Assembly: GCA_036675345.1 (NCBI GenBank)
Contig: JAKFFE010000035.1
Span: 54,874 to 118,873, forward strand
DNA: 64,000 bases
Direction of reading: 5' to 3'
DNA from: JALYOC01 sp036675345
GTDB taxonomy: Bacteria > Myxococcota > Myxococcia > Myxococcales > Myxococcaceae
The notes below the pieces were generated by a model, which was not told the origin of the DNA, did not search any database, and saw nothing but the letters and a program-made list of their open reading frames with translations. Each line of letters starts with the position of its first letter. Position 1 is the stretch's first letter. Of the stretch, positions 8,256 to 16,786 are shown piece after piece. A program made the position numbers and the translations under genes.

Positions 8256-9308
8256 ATGAAGGAGCGGCTGACGGCGCTGGCCGAAGAGGCTCGGGCGCGG
8301 ATCGGTGAGGCGGCGGACCTGGGCAAGGTGGAGGAGCTGCGTGTCCGCTACCTGGGCAAGAAGGGCGAGCTCTCCTCGGTGCTGGGCGGGATGGGCAAGC
8401 TGGCCCCCGACGAGCGCCGGGCCCTGGGCGAGGTGGCCAACAAGGTGAAGGCCGAGCTGGAGGGGTTGCTGCAGCAGGCGCTGGGGCGCGCCGAGGACTC
8501 GCAGCTGGAGGCGCAGCTCAAGGGCCCCCAGGTGGACGTGACCCTGCCCGGACGGCTGCGCCGCCCCGGTCGCCGGCACCCGGTCTCCCGGGCGTTGGAG
8601 GACATCGTCCGCACCTTCCAGCGGCTGGGCTTCACCGTGGCCACCGGTCCGGAGATCGAGCTGGACCACTACAACTTCGAGGCGCTGAACTTCCCGCCCG
8701 AGCACCCCGCCCGGGACATGCAGGACACCTTCTGGGTGGACGCGCACTGGCTGGACAAGAACGCCCTGGAGAAGGGCGGCCCGGTGCTGTTGCGGACCCA
8801 CACCTCCCCGGTGCAGATCCGGTCCATGCTGGGGCAGAAGCCGCCGGTGCGGATCGTGGTCCCCGGCCGGGTGTTCCGCCGCGACTCGGACATCACCCAC
8901 ACCCCGATGTTCCACCAGGTGGAGGGGCTGCTGGTGGACGAGAAGGTCACCTTCGCCGAGCTCAAGGGCACCCTGGCCGCCTTCGCCCGGGCCTTCTTCG
9001 GCCCCGAGACCCAGACCCGCTTTCGACCCTCCTTCTTCCCCTTCACCGAGCCCTCGGCGGAGGTGGATGTCAGCTGCACCGCCTGCGCCGGCAAGGGCTG
9101 CCGGGTGTGCAAGCAGACCGGGTGGCTGGAGGTGCTGGGGTCGGGGATGGTCCACCCCAACGTGCTCAGGGCGGTGGGCTACGACCCGGAGAAGTACACC
9201 GGCTACGCGTTCGGGATGGGCGTGGAGCGGCTGGCGATGCTGCGCCACAAGATCGACGACCTGCGCCTGATGTTCGAGAACGACGTGCGATTCCTGGAGC
9301 AGTTCTAG
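8256..9308 (+). CDS. pheS: Phenylalanyl-tRNA synthetase alpha subunit
   Basis: A 350-residue catalytic subunit of the alpha2-beta2 enzyme. The N-terminal coiled coil (residues 1-90) precedes the class II core. Visible motifs are LDHYNFEALNFPPEHPARDM, LLRTHTSPVQIRSM (motif 2 region), HQVEGLLVD and GMGVERLAML (motif 3). Residues 271-284 hold a Cys-rich insert (CTACAGKGCRVCK) before GWLEVLGSGMVHP, a form common in PheS of many phyla. GAGGGGA precedes the ATG at 8256. Only two bases separate its stop from pheT. Confidence 0.97.
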   Translation: MKERLTALAEEARARIGEAADLGKVEELRVRYLGKKGELSSVLGGMGKLAPDERRALGEVANKVKAELEGLLQQALGRAEDSQLEAQLKGPQVDVTLPGRLRRPGRRHPVSRALEDIVRTFQRLGFTVATGPEIELDHYNFEALNFPPEHPARDMQDTFWVDAHWLDKNALEKGGPVLLRTHTSPVQIRSMLGQKPPVRIVVPGRVFRRDSDITHTPMFHQVEGLLVDEKVTFAELKGTLAAFARAFFGPETQTRFRPSFFPFTEPSAEVDVSCTACAGKGCRVCKQTGWLEVLGSGMVHPNVLRAVGYDPEKYTGYAFGMGVERLAMLRHKIDDLRLMFENDVRFLEQF

Positions 9309-9310
9309 CC

Positions 9311-11755
9311 ATGAAGATCTCCAAAGACTGGCTGGCGGAGTACGTGGAATTGCCCTCCACCGTGGAGGAGCTGGCCAAGGGGTTGACGATGGCCGGCCTG
9401 GAGGTGGAGGGGATCCACCGTCCCGGCGAGGGGCTGCGCGGGGTGGTGGTGGCGCAGATCGTGGCCAGCGTGCAGCACCCCAACGCGGACAAGCTGTCGG
9501 TGACCCAGGTGGACGCCGGAGCGCTGGGGAAGCTGCAGATCGTGTGCGGGGCCAAGAACTACCAGGTGGGGGACAAGGTTCCGCTGGCCACGGTGGGGAC
9601 CCGACTGCCCAACGGCACCGAGATCAAGCAGGCCGCGCTGCGCGGGGTGGAGTCCTCGGGGATGCTCTGCTCGGCCCGCGAGCTGGGGCTGAGCGAGGAG
9701 GCCTCCGGGCTGCTGATCCTGGATCCGGCGCAGAAGGCCGGCACCCCGATCGCCCAGGCGCTGGGGCTGGATGAGGTGATCCTGGAGCTGAACGTCACCC
9801 CCAACCGTCCGGACGCTCTGGCCCACCATGGGATCGCCCGGGAGGTGGCGGCGATCACCGGCAAGGCGCTCAAGCCGGTGGACGTGAAGGTCAAGGAGTC
9901 GGGCGGAGCGGCGGCGGCCAAGGTGAAGATCCGGATCGAGGATCCCGCCGGCTGCCCCCGGTACGCGGGCCGGGTGATCGAGAACCTCACCGTGGGTCCC
10001 TCGCCGGAGTGGCTGCGCCGGCGGCTGGAGGCGTGCGGGGTGCGGTCGATCAACAACATCGTCGACGTCACCAACTACGTGAATCTGGAATTGGGCCAGC
10101 CGCTGCACGCCTTCGACCTGGACAAGGTGGGCGGCGCGGAGATCGTGGTCCGCCGGGCCCGGAAGGGGGAGAAGCTCAAGACCCTGGACGGCAAGGAGCG
10201 GGCGCTGGACCCGGACGATCTGGTGATCGCCGACCAGGATCGCGCCCAGGCCCTGGCGGGGACCATGGGAGGCGAGCCCACCGAGGTGGGAGGCGCCACC
10301 CGGCGGATCCTGCTGGAGAGCGCCTGCTTCCACGCGCCGTCGGTGCGCCGGATGTCCAAGCGCCACGGGCTGCACACCGAGGCCTCGCACCGGTTCGAGC
10401 GGGGCTCGGACATCGACGTGGTGGGGACCGCGCTGGACCGGGCGGCGGCGCTGATCGCCCAGCTGTCGTCGGGAACGCTGCTGCAGGGCCGGGTGGACGT
10501 GTACCCCCAGCCGGCCCCGAACCGCCGGGTGAAGCTGCGCTATCCGCGGCTGGACGCGGTGCTGGGGCTGGCGATCCCGCCGGCGGAGGCGCGGCGGATC
10601 CTGACCGCGCTGGGCTTCGTGGCGGAGGGGAAGGGCGGCGCAACGGAGGAGACCTTCGCGGTCCCCCATGCCCGGGTGGACGTGGACCGGGAGGAGGACC
10701 TGATCGAGGAGGTGGCCCGCATCTTTGGCTACGACCGGATCCCGGAGAGCCTGCCGCGTGGGGTCTCCGATCTGGCCCCGGAGCCGGTGGAGATGCAGTC
10801 CGAGCGGCGGGTGCGCCAGGCGCTGTCCGGCGCCGGGCTGGACGAGGTGGTGAACTACTCCTTCGTCTCCGCCCCCGAGCTGCCCTGGACCCGCTCCGGG
10901 GCGCTGTCCGAGCTGGGGCAGCCACCGGTGAGCATCGCCTTGAAGAACCCGCTCTCCGCCGAGCTGGCGGTGATGCGGGTCTCCCTCTACTCGGGGCTGC
11001 TGCAGAACCTGGCCCGCAACCTGCGGCACCAGGTGCAGGCGGTGAAGCTGTACGAGATCGGCAACGTGTTCGCGCCGGATCCCCAAGGGGGCCTGGAGGG
11101 TCGTCCGGTGGCCCACGAGACGCTGATGATCGGCGGGCTGCTGTGGGGCAAGCGCGACGCTCGGACCTGGTCGGTGGCGGACGTGGAGGTGGACTTCTTC
11201 GACGCCAAGGGCGCGGTGGAGGCGGTGCTGGGCTCGCTGGGGCTGACCGACGCGGTCTACGCCCCGGCGGAGGAGGCCCCGTTCCATCCGCGCTCCTGCG
11301 CCCGGATCCTGGTCGGCGGCAAGCCGGTGGGCATCCTGGGGGAGCTGCACCCCAAGGCGGCCAAGAAGCTGGACGTCCCCGCGGCCACCTACCTGTTCCA
11401 GCTGGACGCCCAGGCGCTGTACACCGCGGCCCGGCTGCTGCCCCAGTACGTGTCGCTGCCCAAGTACCCGGCGGTGCTGCGGGACCTGGCGGTGGTGGTG
11501 CCGCTGGAGCTGCGCCACGAGGAGATCCGCGGGGTGATCCGCGAGGTGGGCGGGGCGCTGGTGGAGGAGGCCCGGGTGTTCGACGTGTACACCGGCAAGC
11601 CGATCCCGGAGGGGCGCAAGAACGTGGCCTACGCCATCAGCTACCGGGCCTCCGAGCGCACCCTGACCGACGAAGAAGTGAACGCTGCGCACACCAAAAT
11701 CGTGGACGAGGTGAACCGCCGTTTGGGCGCTTCCCTTCGTGGTTCAAATCCATAG
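9311..11755 (+). CDS. pheT: Phenylalanyl-tRNA synthetase beta subunit
   Basis: An 814-residue beta subunit. The order is B1 (MKISKDWLAEYVELP), tRNA-binding OB domain (about 40-150, VVAQIVASVQHPNADKLSV), B3/B4 editing domain (about 210-400, with LNVTPNRPDALAHHGIAREV), B5 domain, catalytic-like core (about 490-690) and a C-terminal ferredoxin-like anticodon-binding domain (YPAVLRDLAVVVP). Normal length. The start is the ATG two bases after the pheS stop; a longer frame reading back into pheS has no support. Confidence 0.97.
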   Translation: MKISKDWLAEYVELPSTVEELAKGLTMAGLEVEGIHRPGEGLRGVVVAQIVASVQHPNADKLSVTQVDAGALGKLQIVCGAKNYQVGDKVPLATVGTRLPNGTEIKQAALRGVESSGMLCSARELGLSEEASGLLILDPAQKAGTPIAQALGLDEVILELNVTPNRPDALAHHGIAREVAAITGKALKPVDVKVKESGGAAAAKVKIRIEDPAGCPRYAGRVIENLTVGPSPEWLRRRLEACGVRSINNIVDVTNYVNLELGQPLHAFDLDKVGGAEIVVRRARKGEKLKTLDGKERALDPDDLVIADQDRAQALAGTMGGEPTEVGGATRRILLESACFHAPSVRRMSKRHGLHTEASHRFERGSDIDVVGTALDRAAALIAQLSSGTLLQGRVDVYPQPAPNRRVKLRYPRLDAVLGLAIPPAEARRILTALGFVAEGKGGATEETFAVPHARVDVDREEDLIEEVARIFGYDRIPESLPRGVSDLAPEPVEMQSERRVRQALSGAGLDEVVNYSFVSAPELPWTRSGALSELGQPPVSIALKNPLSAELAVMRVSLYSGLLQNLARNLRHQVQAVKLYEIGNVFAPDPQGGLEGRPVAHETLMIGGLLWGKRDARTWSVADVEVDFFDAKGAVEAVLGSLGLTDAVYAPAEEAPFHPRSCARILVGGKPVGILGELHPKAAKKLDVPAATYLFQLDAQALYTAARLLPQYVSLPKYPAVLRDLAVVVPLELRHEEIRGVIREVGGALVEEARVFDVYTGKPIPEGRKNVAYAISYRASERTLTDEEVNAAHTKIVDEVNRRLGASLRGSNP

Positions 11756-11768
11756 CAAACTCAGTGGG

Positions 11769-11798
11769 TTGACACCCCTGGATCCACAAGGCAACACT
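11769..11798 (+). promoter_or_regulatory. Possible promoter of ihfA
   Basis: A perfect TTGACA (11769-11774) is followed after 18 nt by AACACT (11793-11798), a poor -10. ihfA may be transcribed both from here and by read-through from pheT. Confidence 0.35.
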
Positions 11799-11836
11799 GC
11801 GCGGATTGCCGGTGCTCCTTGGGGGAAGGCGAGAAC

Positions 11837-12199
11837 ATGACGAAGGCGGACATCATCGAAGGCGTCTACGAGAAGGTCGGATTCTCCAAGAAGGAGTCCG
11901 CCGAGATCGTCGAGCTGGTCTTCGACACGGTGAAGGAGACGCTGGAGCGGGGAGACAAGATCAAGATCTCCGGCTTCGGGAACTTCCAGGTCCGGTACAA
12001 GAAGGCCCGGGTCGGGCGCAATCCGCAGACCGGCAAGGAGATCGAGATCTCCGCCCGCCGGGTGCTGACCTTCCGGCCCTCCCAGGTCCTCAAGACCGCG
12101 CTGAACAACGCGCCCTTCCCCGAGGGCACGGTCTACGAGAAGGGCCCCGCCCCTCGTGATCACGACGAGGACGAGGGGGACGAGGGCAGCGACGAGTAG
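11837..12199 (+). CDS. ihfA: Integration host factor alpha subunit
   Basis: A 120-residue DNA-bending protein of the HU/IHF family. The N-terminal helices (MTKADIIEGVYEKVGFSKKE), the beta-arm region (GFGNFQVRYKKARVGRNPQT) and the signature GRNPQTGKEIEI are intact. The location directly after pheT is the classic ihfA position. A C-terminal extension of about 25 residues is strongly acidic (DHDEDEGDEGSDE), unlike the short tail of enterobacterial IHF. ATG at 11837 is chosen over a TTG six codons upstream because the homology begins there and AAGGCGAG precedes it. Confidence 0.93.
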   Translation: MTKADIIEGVYEKVGFSKKESAEIVELVFDTVKETLERGDKIKISGFGNFQVRYKKARVGRNPQTGKEIEISARRVLTFRPSQVLKTALNNAPFPEGTVYEKGPAPRDHDEDEGDEGSDE

Positions 12200-12206
12200 C
12201 GACGTC

Positions 12207-12231
12207 AGGACGCCCGCTTTTCAAGCGTCCT
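12207..12231 (+). other. Short hairpin after ihfA
   Basis: AGGACGC (12207-12213) pairs with GCGTCCT (12225-12231) across an 11-nt loop containing TTTT. There is no downstream T-run, so at best it is a weak terminator. Confidence 0.35.
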
Positions 12232-12247
12232 CACCGATTCATCTGCC

Positions 12248-12276
12248 TTGACCCCTGGGAGTCGAAGGGGCATAAG
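12248..12276 (+). promoter_or_regulatory. Promoter of tRNA-Pro
   Basis: TTGACC (12248-12253), a 17-nt spacer and CATAAG (12271-12276). Transcription would begin about 30 nt before the mature tRNA. Confidence 0.6.
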
Positions 12277-12311
12277 GCGGCGGCTGTTTTCCCCAGCCGG
12301 ACCCGTTTGTA

Positions 12312-12389
<78 letters not shown>

Positions 12390-12391
12390 TT

Positions 12392-12445
12392 GAAGAGCCG
12401 TGAGACCCAAGGGGAAACCCGGAAGGTCTCACGGCTCTTCTTTTT
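12392..12445 (+). terminator. Strong terminator after tRNA-Pro
   Basis: GAAGAGCCGTGAGACC (12392-12407) and its exact complement (12425-12440) form a perfect 16-bp stem, followed at once by TTTTT. Confidence 0.9.
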
Positions 12446-12471
12446 GCGCGGTGGGTGTCTAGGCTTGCCCG

Positions 12472-12768
12472 ATGAAGCGACTCGGGGTGGGGTCGGCGTG
12501 GGTCTGCGGCCACATCGCGCGCGAGGGCGCGCCGATTGGCACTGGCTTCCGGGACCCCCCGGTGGGGGCAGGGGACTCTGGCTGGCACTTCCTCTGTCAG
12601 GGAGGCGGGGAGGAGCCGGAAGGGACGCAGCGGCCCTGGTCGCTCCCGGAGGTGCTGGCGTTCGAGCCTTCTCTCCAAGGACTGCTGGAGAGTCCCGTGG
12701 GAACCGCATTGGTTCGCGACCCACAAAGCCCCGGGCAGTGGCTGGCGCTTCAGCAAGGACTGCCCTGA
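12472..12768 (+). CDS. Imm33/DUF2185-like small protein
   Basis: A 98-residue soluble protein resembling the Imm33 (DUF2185) domain. The pattern is an N-terminal strand (SAWVCGHIAREGAPIGTGFR), then DSGWHFLCQGG, matching the family's SGWxFxxG signature, and a C-terminal part FEPSLQGLLESPVGTALVRD, matching its pattern of a residue pair, LL and SPxGxAFxR. Imm33 proteins are predicted immunity proteins of polymorphic toxin systems, but many occur alone; no toxin gene is next to this one. It has no Shine-Dalgarno sequence. TAGGCT at 12460-12465 lies six bases before the ATG, suggesting a leaderless message. Confidence 0.6.
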   Translation: MKRLGVGSAWVCGHIAREGAPIGTGFRDPPVGAGDSGWHFLCQGGGEEPEGTQRPWSLPEVLAFEPSLQGLLESPVGTALVRDPQSPGQWLALQQGLP

Positions 12769-12934
12769 ACGGGGACGGGTCGGTGGGTCGAAGGGCTCCT
12801 TAGGGGTTATCCGGGATGTTCTGCCGCGCAATGCGGAAAAGTGCTCCGACGGTGCAGACTGGCTGGTGAAGCCGCCATTTGGAGCGAAGCATCCCGTTGC
12901 GCATGGCAGCGAGCGAGTCGATGTTGCGCTCGCT

Positions 12935-13312
12935 TTGAGCTCCCCGGTCGGAACAGGAATCCTGCTTGTCGACGATGAGCCGCTGATGCGGCGATCGGTG
13001 CGGCGTGTCCTGCGCGGGCTGACTTCGGAGATCCGCGAAGCGGAGGATGGGCCCTCGGCCTTGAAGCTGGTGGAGGAGTTCCCTCCGCTGGTGCTGTTCA
13101 CCGACTTCAAGATGCCGGGGATGAACGGACGCGAGCTGGCGGAGCGGGTCCACGCCAGCCACCCCTCGGTGCGGATCATCCTGCACAGCGGCAACGCCGA
13201 GTACGTGCTCTCCGGCCAGTGGTGGCCGGACTTCGACCTGATCCTGCTCCCCAAGCCTGCTCACCCGGACCTGGTGCGTTCGGTGGTCGAAGCCGCGCTG
13301 CAGTCCAGCTGA
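12935..13312 (+). CDS. Single-domain response regulator
   Basis: A receiver domain without output domain, 125 residues. The acidic pocket is LLVDDEP, the phosphoacceptor is the Asp in VLFTDFKMPGMNG, the switch residue is in IILHSGN (Ser) and the conserved Lys is in LLPKP. All catalytic residues are present, so it should accept phosphate from a histidine kinase encoded elsewhere. The start is uncertain: TTG at 12935 gives MSSPVGTGILLVDD and begins just before the fold, while upstream reading has non-coding character. No good Shine-Dalgarno is visible. The last 43 bases of the gene are duplicated just downstream. Confidence 0.7.
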   Translation: MSSPVGTGILLVDDEPLMRRSVRRVLRGLTSEIREAEDGPSALKLVEEFPPLVLFTDFKMPGMNGRELAERVHASHPSVRIILHSGNAEYVLSGQWWPDFDLILLPKPAHPDLVRSVVEAALQSS

Positions 13313-13374
13313 GCAGCACCTGCAAGGCGCAGGTGCGGTCGGTGGTTGAAGGCGCGCTGCAGTCCAGCTGAGCA
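13273..13374 (+). repeat. Partial tandem duplication of the response-regulator 3' end
   Basis: The 43 bases 13273-13315, covering the last codons, the stop and three more bases, recur at 13332-13374 with three mismatches, at a period of 59 bp. The second copy lies outside the gene. Confidence 0.85.
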
Positions 13375-13572
13375 ACTCCCCGCCGGTGTTGGATCGGGGC
13401 GAACCGCGGACGTCTCACGTCAGGTTGCCGGCGCCCAAACGTGGAGTTACCTTCCCCTCCACGAGGTCCCGACTCCCTTGCGCCTGAACGCCTGAACCCC
13501 AAGCGTTGTTCTTCGCTTCACGACCCTGCCGCCCCTTTCGGGAGCGCGGGTCCGGTTCTGGAGTTCCTGGTC

Positions 13573-15042
13573 ATGTCATCCCTTCGAGTGCATGGGCTCG
13601 CGTATGCCTACGCGACCGGTGGCAACCTGTTTGAAGACGTCTCCTTCCATCTGACCGTCGGCTGGACCGGGCTGGTGGGGCCCAATGGCGCGGGCAAGTC
13701 CACGCTGATCAACCTGCTGGGAGCCCAGCTGGCGCCCACCCACGGCCACGTGCAGCGCGACCCTGCCGGCGCGCGGACGGTGATCTGCCCGCAGGAGGAA
13801 CGGGAGCGCACCGCCGAGGTGGAGGGCTTTGCCTGGGAGCAGGATCGGATCTCGCGCAAGCTCCGGGCGTTGCTTCGGCTGGAGCCGGATCAATTGGAGC
13901 GCTGGGAGACGCTCTCCTCCGGAGAGAGGAAGCGCTGGCAGATCGCCGCGGCGCTGGCCGGAGAGCCGGAGCTCCTGTTGCTGGACGAGCCCACCAACCA
14001 CCTGGACGTCACCGCCCGGGGATGGCTGCAGGACGCGCTAAGGACCTTCCGGGGCGTGGGGGTGCTGGTCTCGCACGACCGCCACTTTCTGGACTCGGTG
14101 ACCCACGCAACCTTGCGGGTGCAGCCCGGCGCGGTCCGCCTGTGGCCGGGGGGCTTCTCCGCCGCCCGGGACGCCTGGGAACGCGAGCGGCAGGAGCGGG
14201 TGGAGGCGCGAGACGAGGCCCGTCACCAGCGTCAGCGCGTCCAGCAGCGGCTGGCGGACAAGCGCCGGGAGGTGCAGGGGGCCACCCGCCAGCGATCGGT
14301 GGGCAAGCGGGCCAAGGACAGGCACGACAGCGACGCGCGCACCCTCGGCGCCTCGACCCGGGTGGCGTGGGCGGAGAAGCGACTGGGCCACCAGGTGGGG
14401 GTGTTGCGCCGGGCGCTGGGGCGGGCGGAGGAGGTGGAGTCCGCTCACCAGGTGGAGGAGGTGCTGGGCAACCGGATCTTCGTGGACTTCGCGCCGGCGC
14501 CCTCCGAGTGGGTGTTCCTGGCGGAGGAGGTCCCGGGCGCCAGCGGTCCGCTGGGGGTGCGCCGTTCGGATCGGATCCGGATCGCCGGTCCCAATGGCGC
14601 GGGAAAGACCACCCTGATCCGCCGGCTGCTGGCCTCGGCCCATGTGCCGCCGGAGCGGATCCTCCACCTGCCCCAGGAGCTCACCGACGAGGACTCCGAT
14701 CGGCTCCTCTCCCAGGTGCGCTCTTTGCCCAACGAGCAGCGGGGCCGGGTGCTCTCCCTGGTCGGCGCGCTGGGGGTGGAGCCGGAGGCGCTGCTCAAGA
14801 CGGTCCGACCCTCCCCGGGAGAGCTTCGCAAGTTGCTGTTGGCCTTCGCCCTGGTCCAGCAGGTCTGGGCGCTGGTGCTGGACGAGCCGACCAACCACCT
14901 GGACCTGCCGTCGATCGAGCGGCTGGAGGCGGCGCTGCGCGACTACCCGGGGGCGCTGCTGCTGGTCTCCCACGACGACGCGCTGGCCTCGGCGGTGACC
15001 GGCGTCACCTGGGAGGTGCGGGAGGGGAGGGTCACGGTGTGA
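13573..15042 (+). CDS. ABC-F family ATPase
   Basis: A 489-residue soluble protein with two ABC ATPase domains and no membrane segment. Domain 1: Walker A GPNGAGKST at about residues 36-44, signature LSSGERKRW, Walker B LLLLDEPTNHLD. A charged linker rich in Arg, Glu and Gln follows (about 200-300). Domain 2: GPNGAGKTT, a signature-like PSPGELRKL in which SG is replaced by PG, and LVLDEPTNHLD. ABC-F proteins act on ribosomes, for example in antibiotic protection or rescue of stalled ribosomes; the specific subgroup is unclear. The chosen ATG is where homology begins. Its stop overlaps the convergent hydrolase gene by 11 bp. Confidence 0.85.
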   Translation: MSSLRVHGLAYAYATGGNLFEDVSFHLTVGWTGLVGPNGAGKSTLINLLGAQLAPTHGHVQRDPAGARTVICPQEERERTAEVEGFAWEQDRISRKLRALLRLEPDQLERWETLSSGERKRWQIAAALAGEPELLLLDEPTNHLDVTARGWLQDALRTFRGVGVLVSHDRHFLDSVTHATLRVQPGAVRLWPGGFSAARDAWERERQERVEARDEARHQRQRVQQRLADKRREVQGATRQRSVGKRAKDRHDSDARTLGASTRVAWAEKRLGHQVGVLRRALGRAEEVESAHQVEEVLGNRIFVDFAPAPSEWVFLAEEVPGASGPLGVRRSDRIRIAGPNGAGKTTLIRRLLASAHVPPERILHLPQELTDEDSDRLLSQVRSLPNEQRGRVLSLVGALGVEPEALLKTVRPSPGELRKLLLAFALVQQVWALVLDEPTNHLDLPSIERLEAALRDYPGALLLVSHDDALASAVTGVTWEVREGRVTV

Positions 15043-16081
15043 GGCCCGGCCACTGATCGAGCGGATCGGTGGACTTCACCAGATTCATCCCCGCGGACGC
15101 GAAGCGCTGCAGCGCCGCTTCGGTCTGTGGGGTGAAGTCCGCCACGAAGCCTCCGCTGCCATCGGGCACCGCCACCGAGGACATGCAGTCGGTGAGCAGG
15201 TACAGCTTGCGCGCCAGTGACGGGTCCCGGGCCAGGATCTCGTCCAGCAGATCGTCCAGGGTGCTCTTCACGCAGTGACTGGCGGCCTGCCCGGCAACGA
15301 TCAGTACGTCCGCGCCCAGCAGCTTCTCCATCAACCGCCCATTGCGCTGATCCAGCGTTCCTCCGTCGTGACGGGTGAGCACCTCCGGGCGCAGCGCCGA
15401 GTAATTCTCGGTCAGCGGGTTGCTGCCCTTGAGCTCCACCGAGGACTGCATGTCCCGGACGTAGGCGTGGAACATCCGCGCCTCGTGGATCACCCCCACC
15501 AGGGCGTGCCCGTCGCTGCCGAGGATGCAGTGCGGAGGCCACAGGTAGAGGCTGTATTTGCCCACCCGCTCCAGCTCCTGGCAGTAGTGCCGGGCCTGGG
15601 CGGTCAGCCACTGCAGATCCCCGTTGGCCAGCCAGCCGGCCAGGTTCGGGTTGGGGCGGGCCAGGCCCCGATCCAGGTCGGAGGTGGTCAGCACCTGGTG
15701 CGAGGCCAGCGGCTTGCCGTCCGCGTCCACCCAGAAGGCGGGGGAGAAGATCTGGAACGCCAGGTGGCTGTCCAGGGTGGCGGTGATTTCGGTCAGCGCG
15801 CCCAGGTTCCGGTAGATGAACTCCGCCATCCGGGCGCTGTCCTCCACCGCGCCGCTCCCGCTGCGCCCGCCCACGTAGAGGCTGCCCCGGGGGAAGCAGA
15901 AGTCCTTCTGCACGTCGATCAGCAGCAGGTGGACCCTTCGCGCATCGCTGGCCGAGGGGCGGATCCCATGGCGGGCGCGGTAGCCCTGCGCCGCCTCGAA
16001 CAGCTGCGGCTGGTCGGGATCGTAGGACCACTGGCCCGCGTGCTCGGGCCGGTAGAAGTCGGGGAGGGGAAGGCCGCTCAT
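15032..16081 (-). CDS. Isochorismatase-fold nicotinamidase-like hydrolase
   Basis: A 349-residue cysteine hydrolase of the isochorismatase superfamily. The catalytic Asp is in LLLIDVQKDFCFPRG (about 52-66), the metal-type DxH is in ATLDSH, the nicotinamidase-like WPPHCI follows, and the nucleophile Cys is in GQAASHCVKS. It is longer than PncA (about 200 residues), with an insert of about 100 residues between the first and second motifs. As it lies downstream of nicotinate phosphoribosyltransferase and NrtR, conversion of nicotinamide to nicotinate is the natural reading. GGAGGACAC precedes the ATG at 16081. Confidence 0.75.
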   Translation of the reverse strand: MSGLPLPDFYRPEHAGQWSYDPDQPQLFEAAQGYRARHGIRPSASDARRVHLLLIDVQKDFCFPRGSLYVGGRSGSGAVEDSARMAEFIYRNLGALTEITATLDSHLAFQIFSPAFWVDADGKPLASHQVLTTSDLDRGLARPNPNLAGWLANGDLQWLTAQARHYCQELERVGKYSLYLWPPHCILGSDGHALVGVIHEARMFHAYVRDMQSSVELKGSNPLTENYSALRPEVLTRHDGGTLDQRNGRLMEKLLGADVLIVAGQAASHCVKSTLDDLLDEILARDPSLARKLYLLTDCMSSVAVPDGSGGFVADFTPQTEAALQRFASAGMNLVKSTDPLDQWPGLTP

Positions 16082-16094
16082 GTGTCCTCCAGCT

Positions 16095-16784
16095 TCAGAG
16101 CTCGAACAGGAAGCCTTCGCGCTCCAGCTTCTGGTAACCCTTCTTGTCGAACCGGAACAGCTGTGCCGCCCGGTGGGCCACGCCCTGCTGTACCTCGTCC
16201 AGGCCCTCCAACAGCTCGGTCGCCAGGACCTTCTTGCGGAAGTTCCGCTTGTCCAGCGGCCGCTCCAGGATGGTCTCGTAGAGGGTCTGCAGCTGGGTGA
16301 GGGTGAACTTGGGCGGCAGCAGTTCGAAGCCAATCGGCTTGTAGCGCAGCTTCCCCTGCAGGCGCTCCTTGGCCACCTGGACGATCTCCTGGTGATCGAA
16401 GGCCAGCTTGGGGACGTCCTCCAGGGCGAACCAGGCGGCGGCCCGGGCGTCGGTGGCGGCCTTCACCTGGTGGTCCATCAAGCGCACCAGCGCGCAGTAG
16501 GCCACCGAGACCACCCGCTCGCGCGGATCCCGGTCCACCCGGCCAAAGGTGTACAGCTGCTCCAGATACACCCGGTCCAGCCCGGTCTCCTCCCGCAGCT
16601 CCCGCAGCGCCGCCTGATCCAGGGTCTCGTCCAGGTGGACGAACCCGCCGGGCAGCGCCCACCGCCCGCGGAACGGCTCCAGGTCGCGCTGGATCAGCAG
16701 CACCTTGAGCGCCCCTTCCTCCACGCCGAAGACCACGCAGTCCACCGTCAGCGCCGGCCGCGGATGTTGGTAGGTGACCGCCAT
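16095..16784 (-). CDS. nrtR: NrtR-type Nudix transcriptional regulator
   Basis: A 229-residue protein with an N-terminal Nudix domain (about 10-145) and a C-terminal winged-helix domain (about 150-229: FTLTQLQTLYETILERPLDK, then NFRKKVLATELLE). NrtR proteins repress NAD biosynthesis and salvage genes and are released by ADP-ribose. The Nudix box is complete (G-x5-E-x7-RELREETG), whereas many NrtR proteins have a decayed box, so hydrolase activity may persist. The ATG at 16784 follows the upstream stop by two bases. Its place in a nicotinate/nicotinamide salvage operon supports the call. Confidence 0.8.
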   Translation of the reverse strand: MAVTYQHPRPALTVDCVVFGVEEGALKVLLIQRDLEPFRGRWALPGGFVHLDETLDQAALRELREETGLDRVYLEQLYTFGRVDRDPRERVVSVAYCALVRLMDHQVKAATDARAAAWFALEDVPKLAFDHQEIVQVAKERLQGKLRYKPIGFELLPPKFTLTQLQTLYETILERPLDKRNFRKKVLATELLEGLDEVQQGVAHRAAQLFRFDKKGYQKLEREGFLFEL

Positions 16785-16786
16785 CG

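Noticed and set aside
9305..11692. Minus-strand open frame of 795 codons across pheT
   Set aside because: Antisense shadow of pheT; composition is His/Gln/Arg/Gly-rich and matches no family.
12536..12934. Upstream extension of the response regulator to ATG 12536
   Set aside because: It overlaps the Imm33-like gene and the stretch 12769-12934, and its translation (Arg/Ser/Gly/Trp-rich) has no receiver homology.
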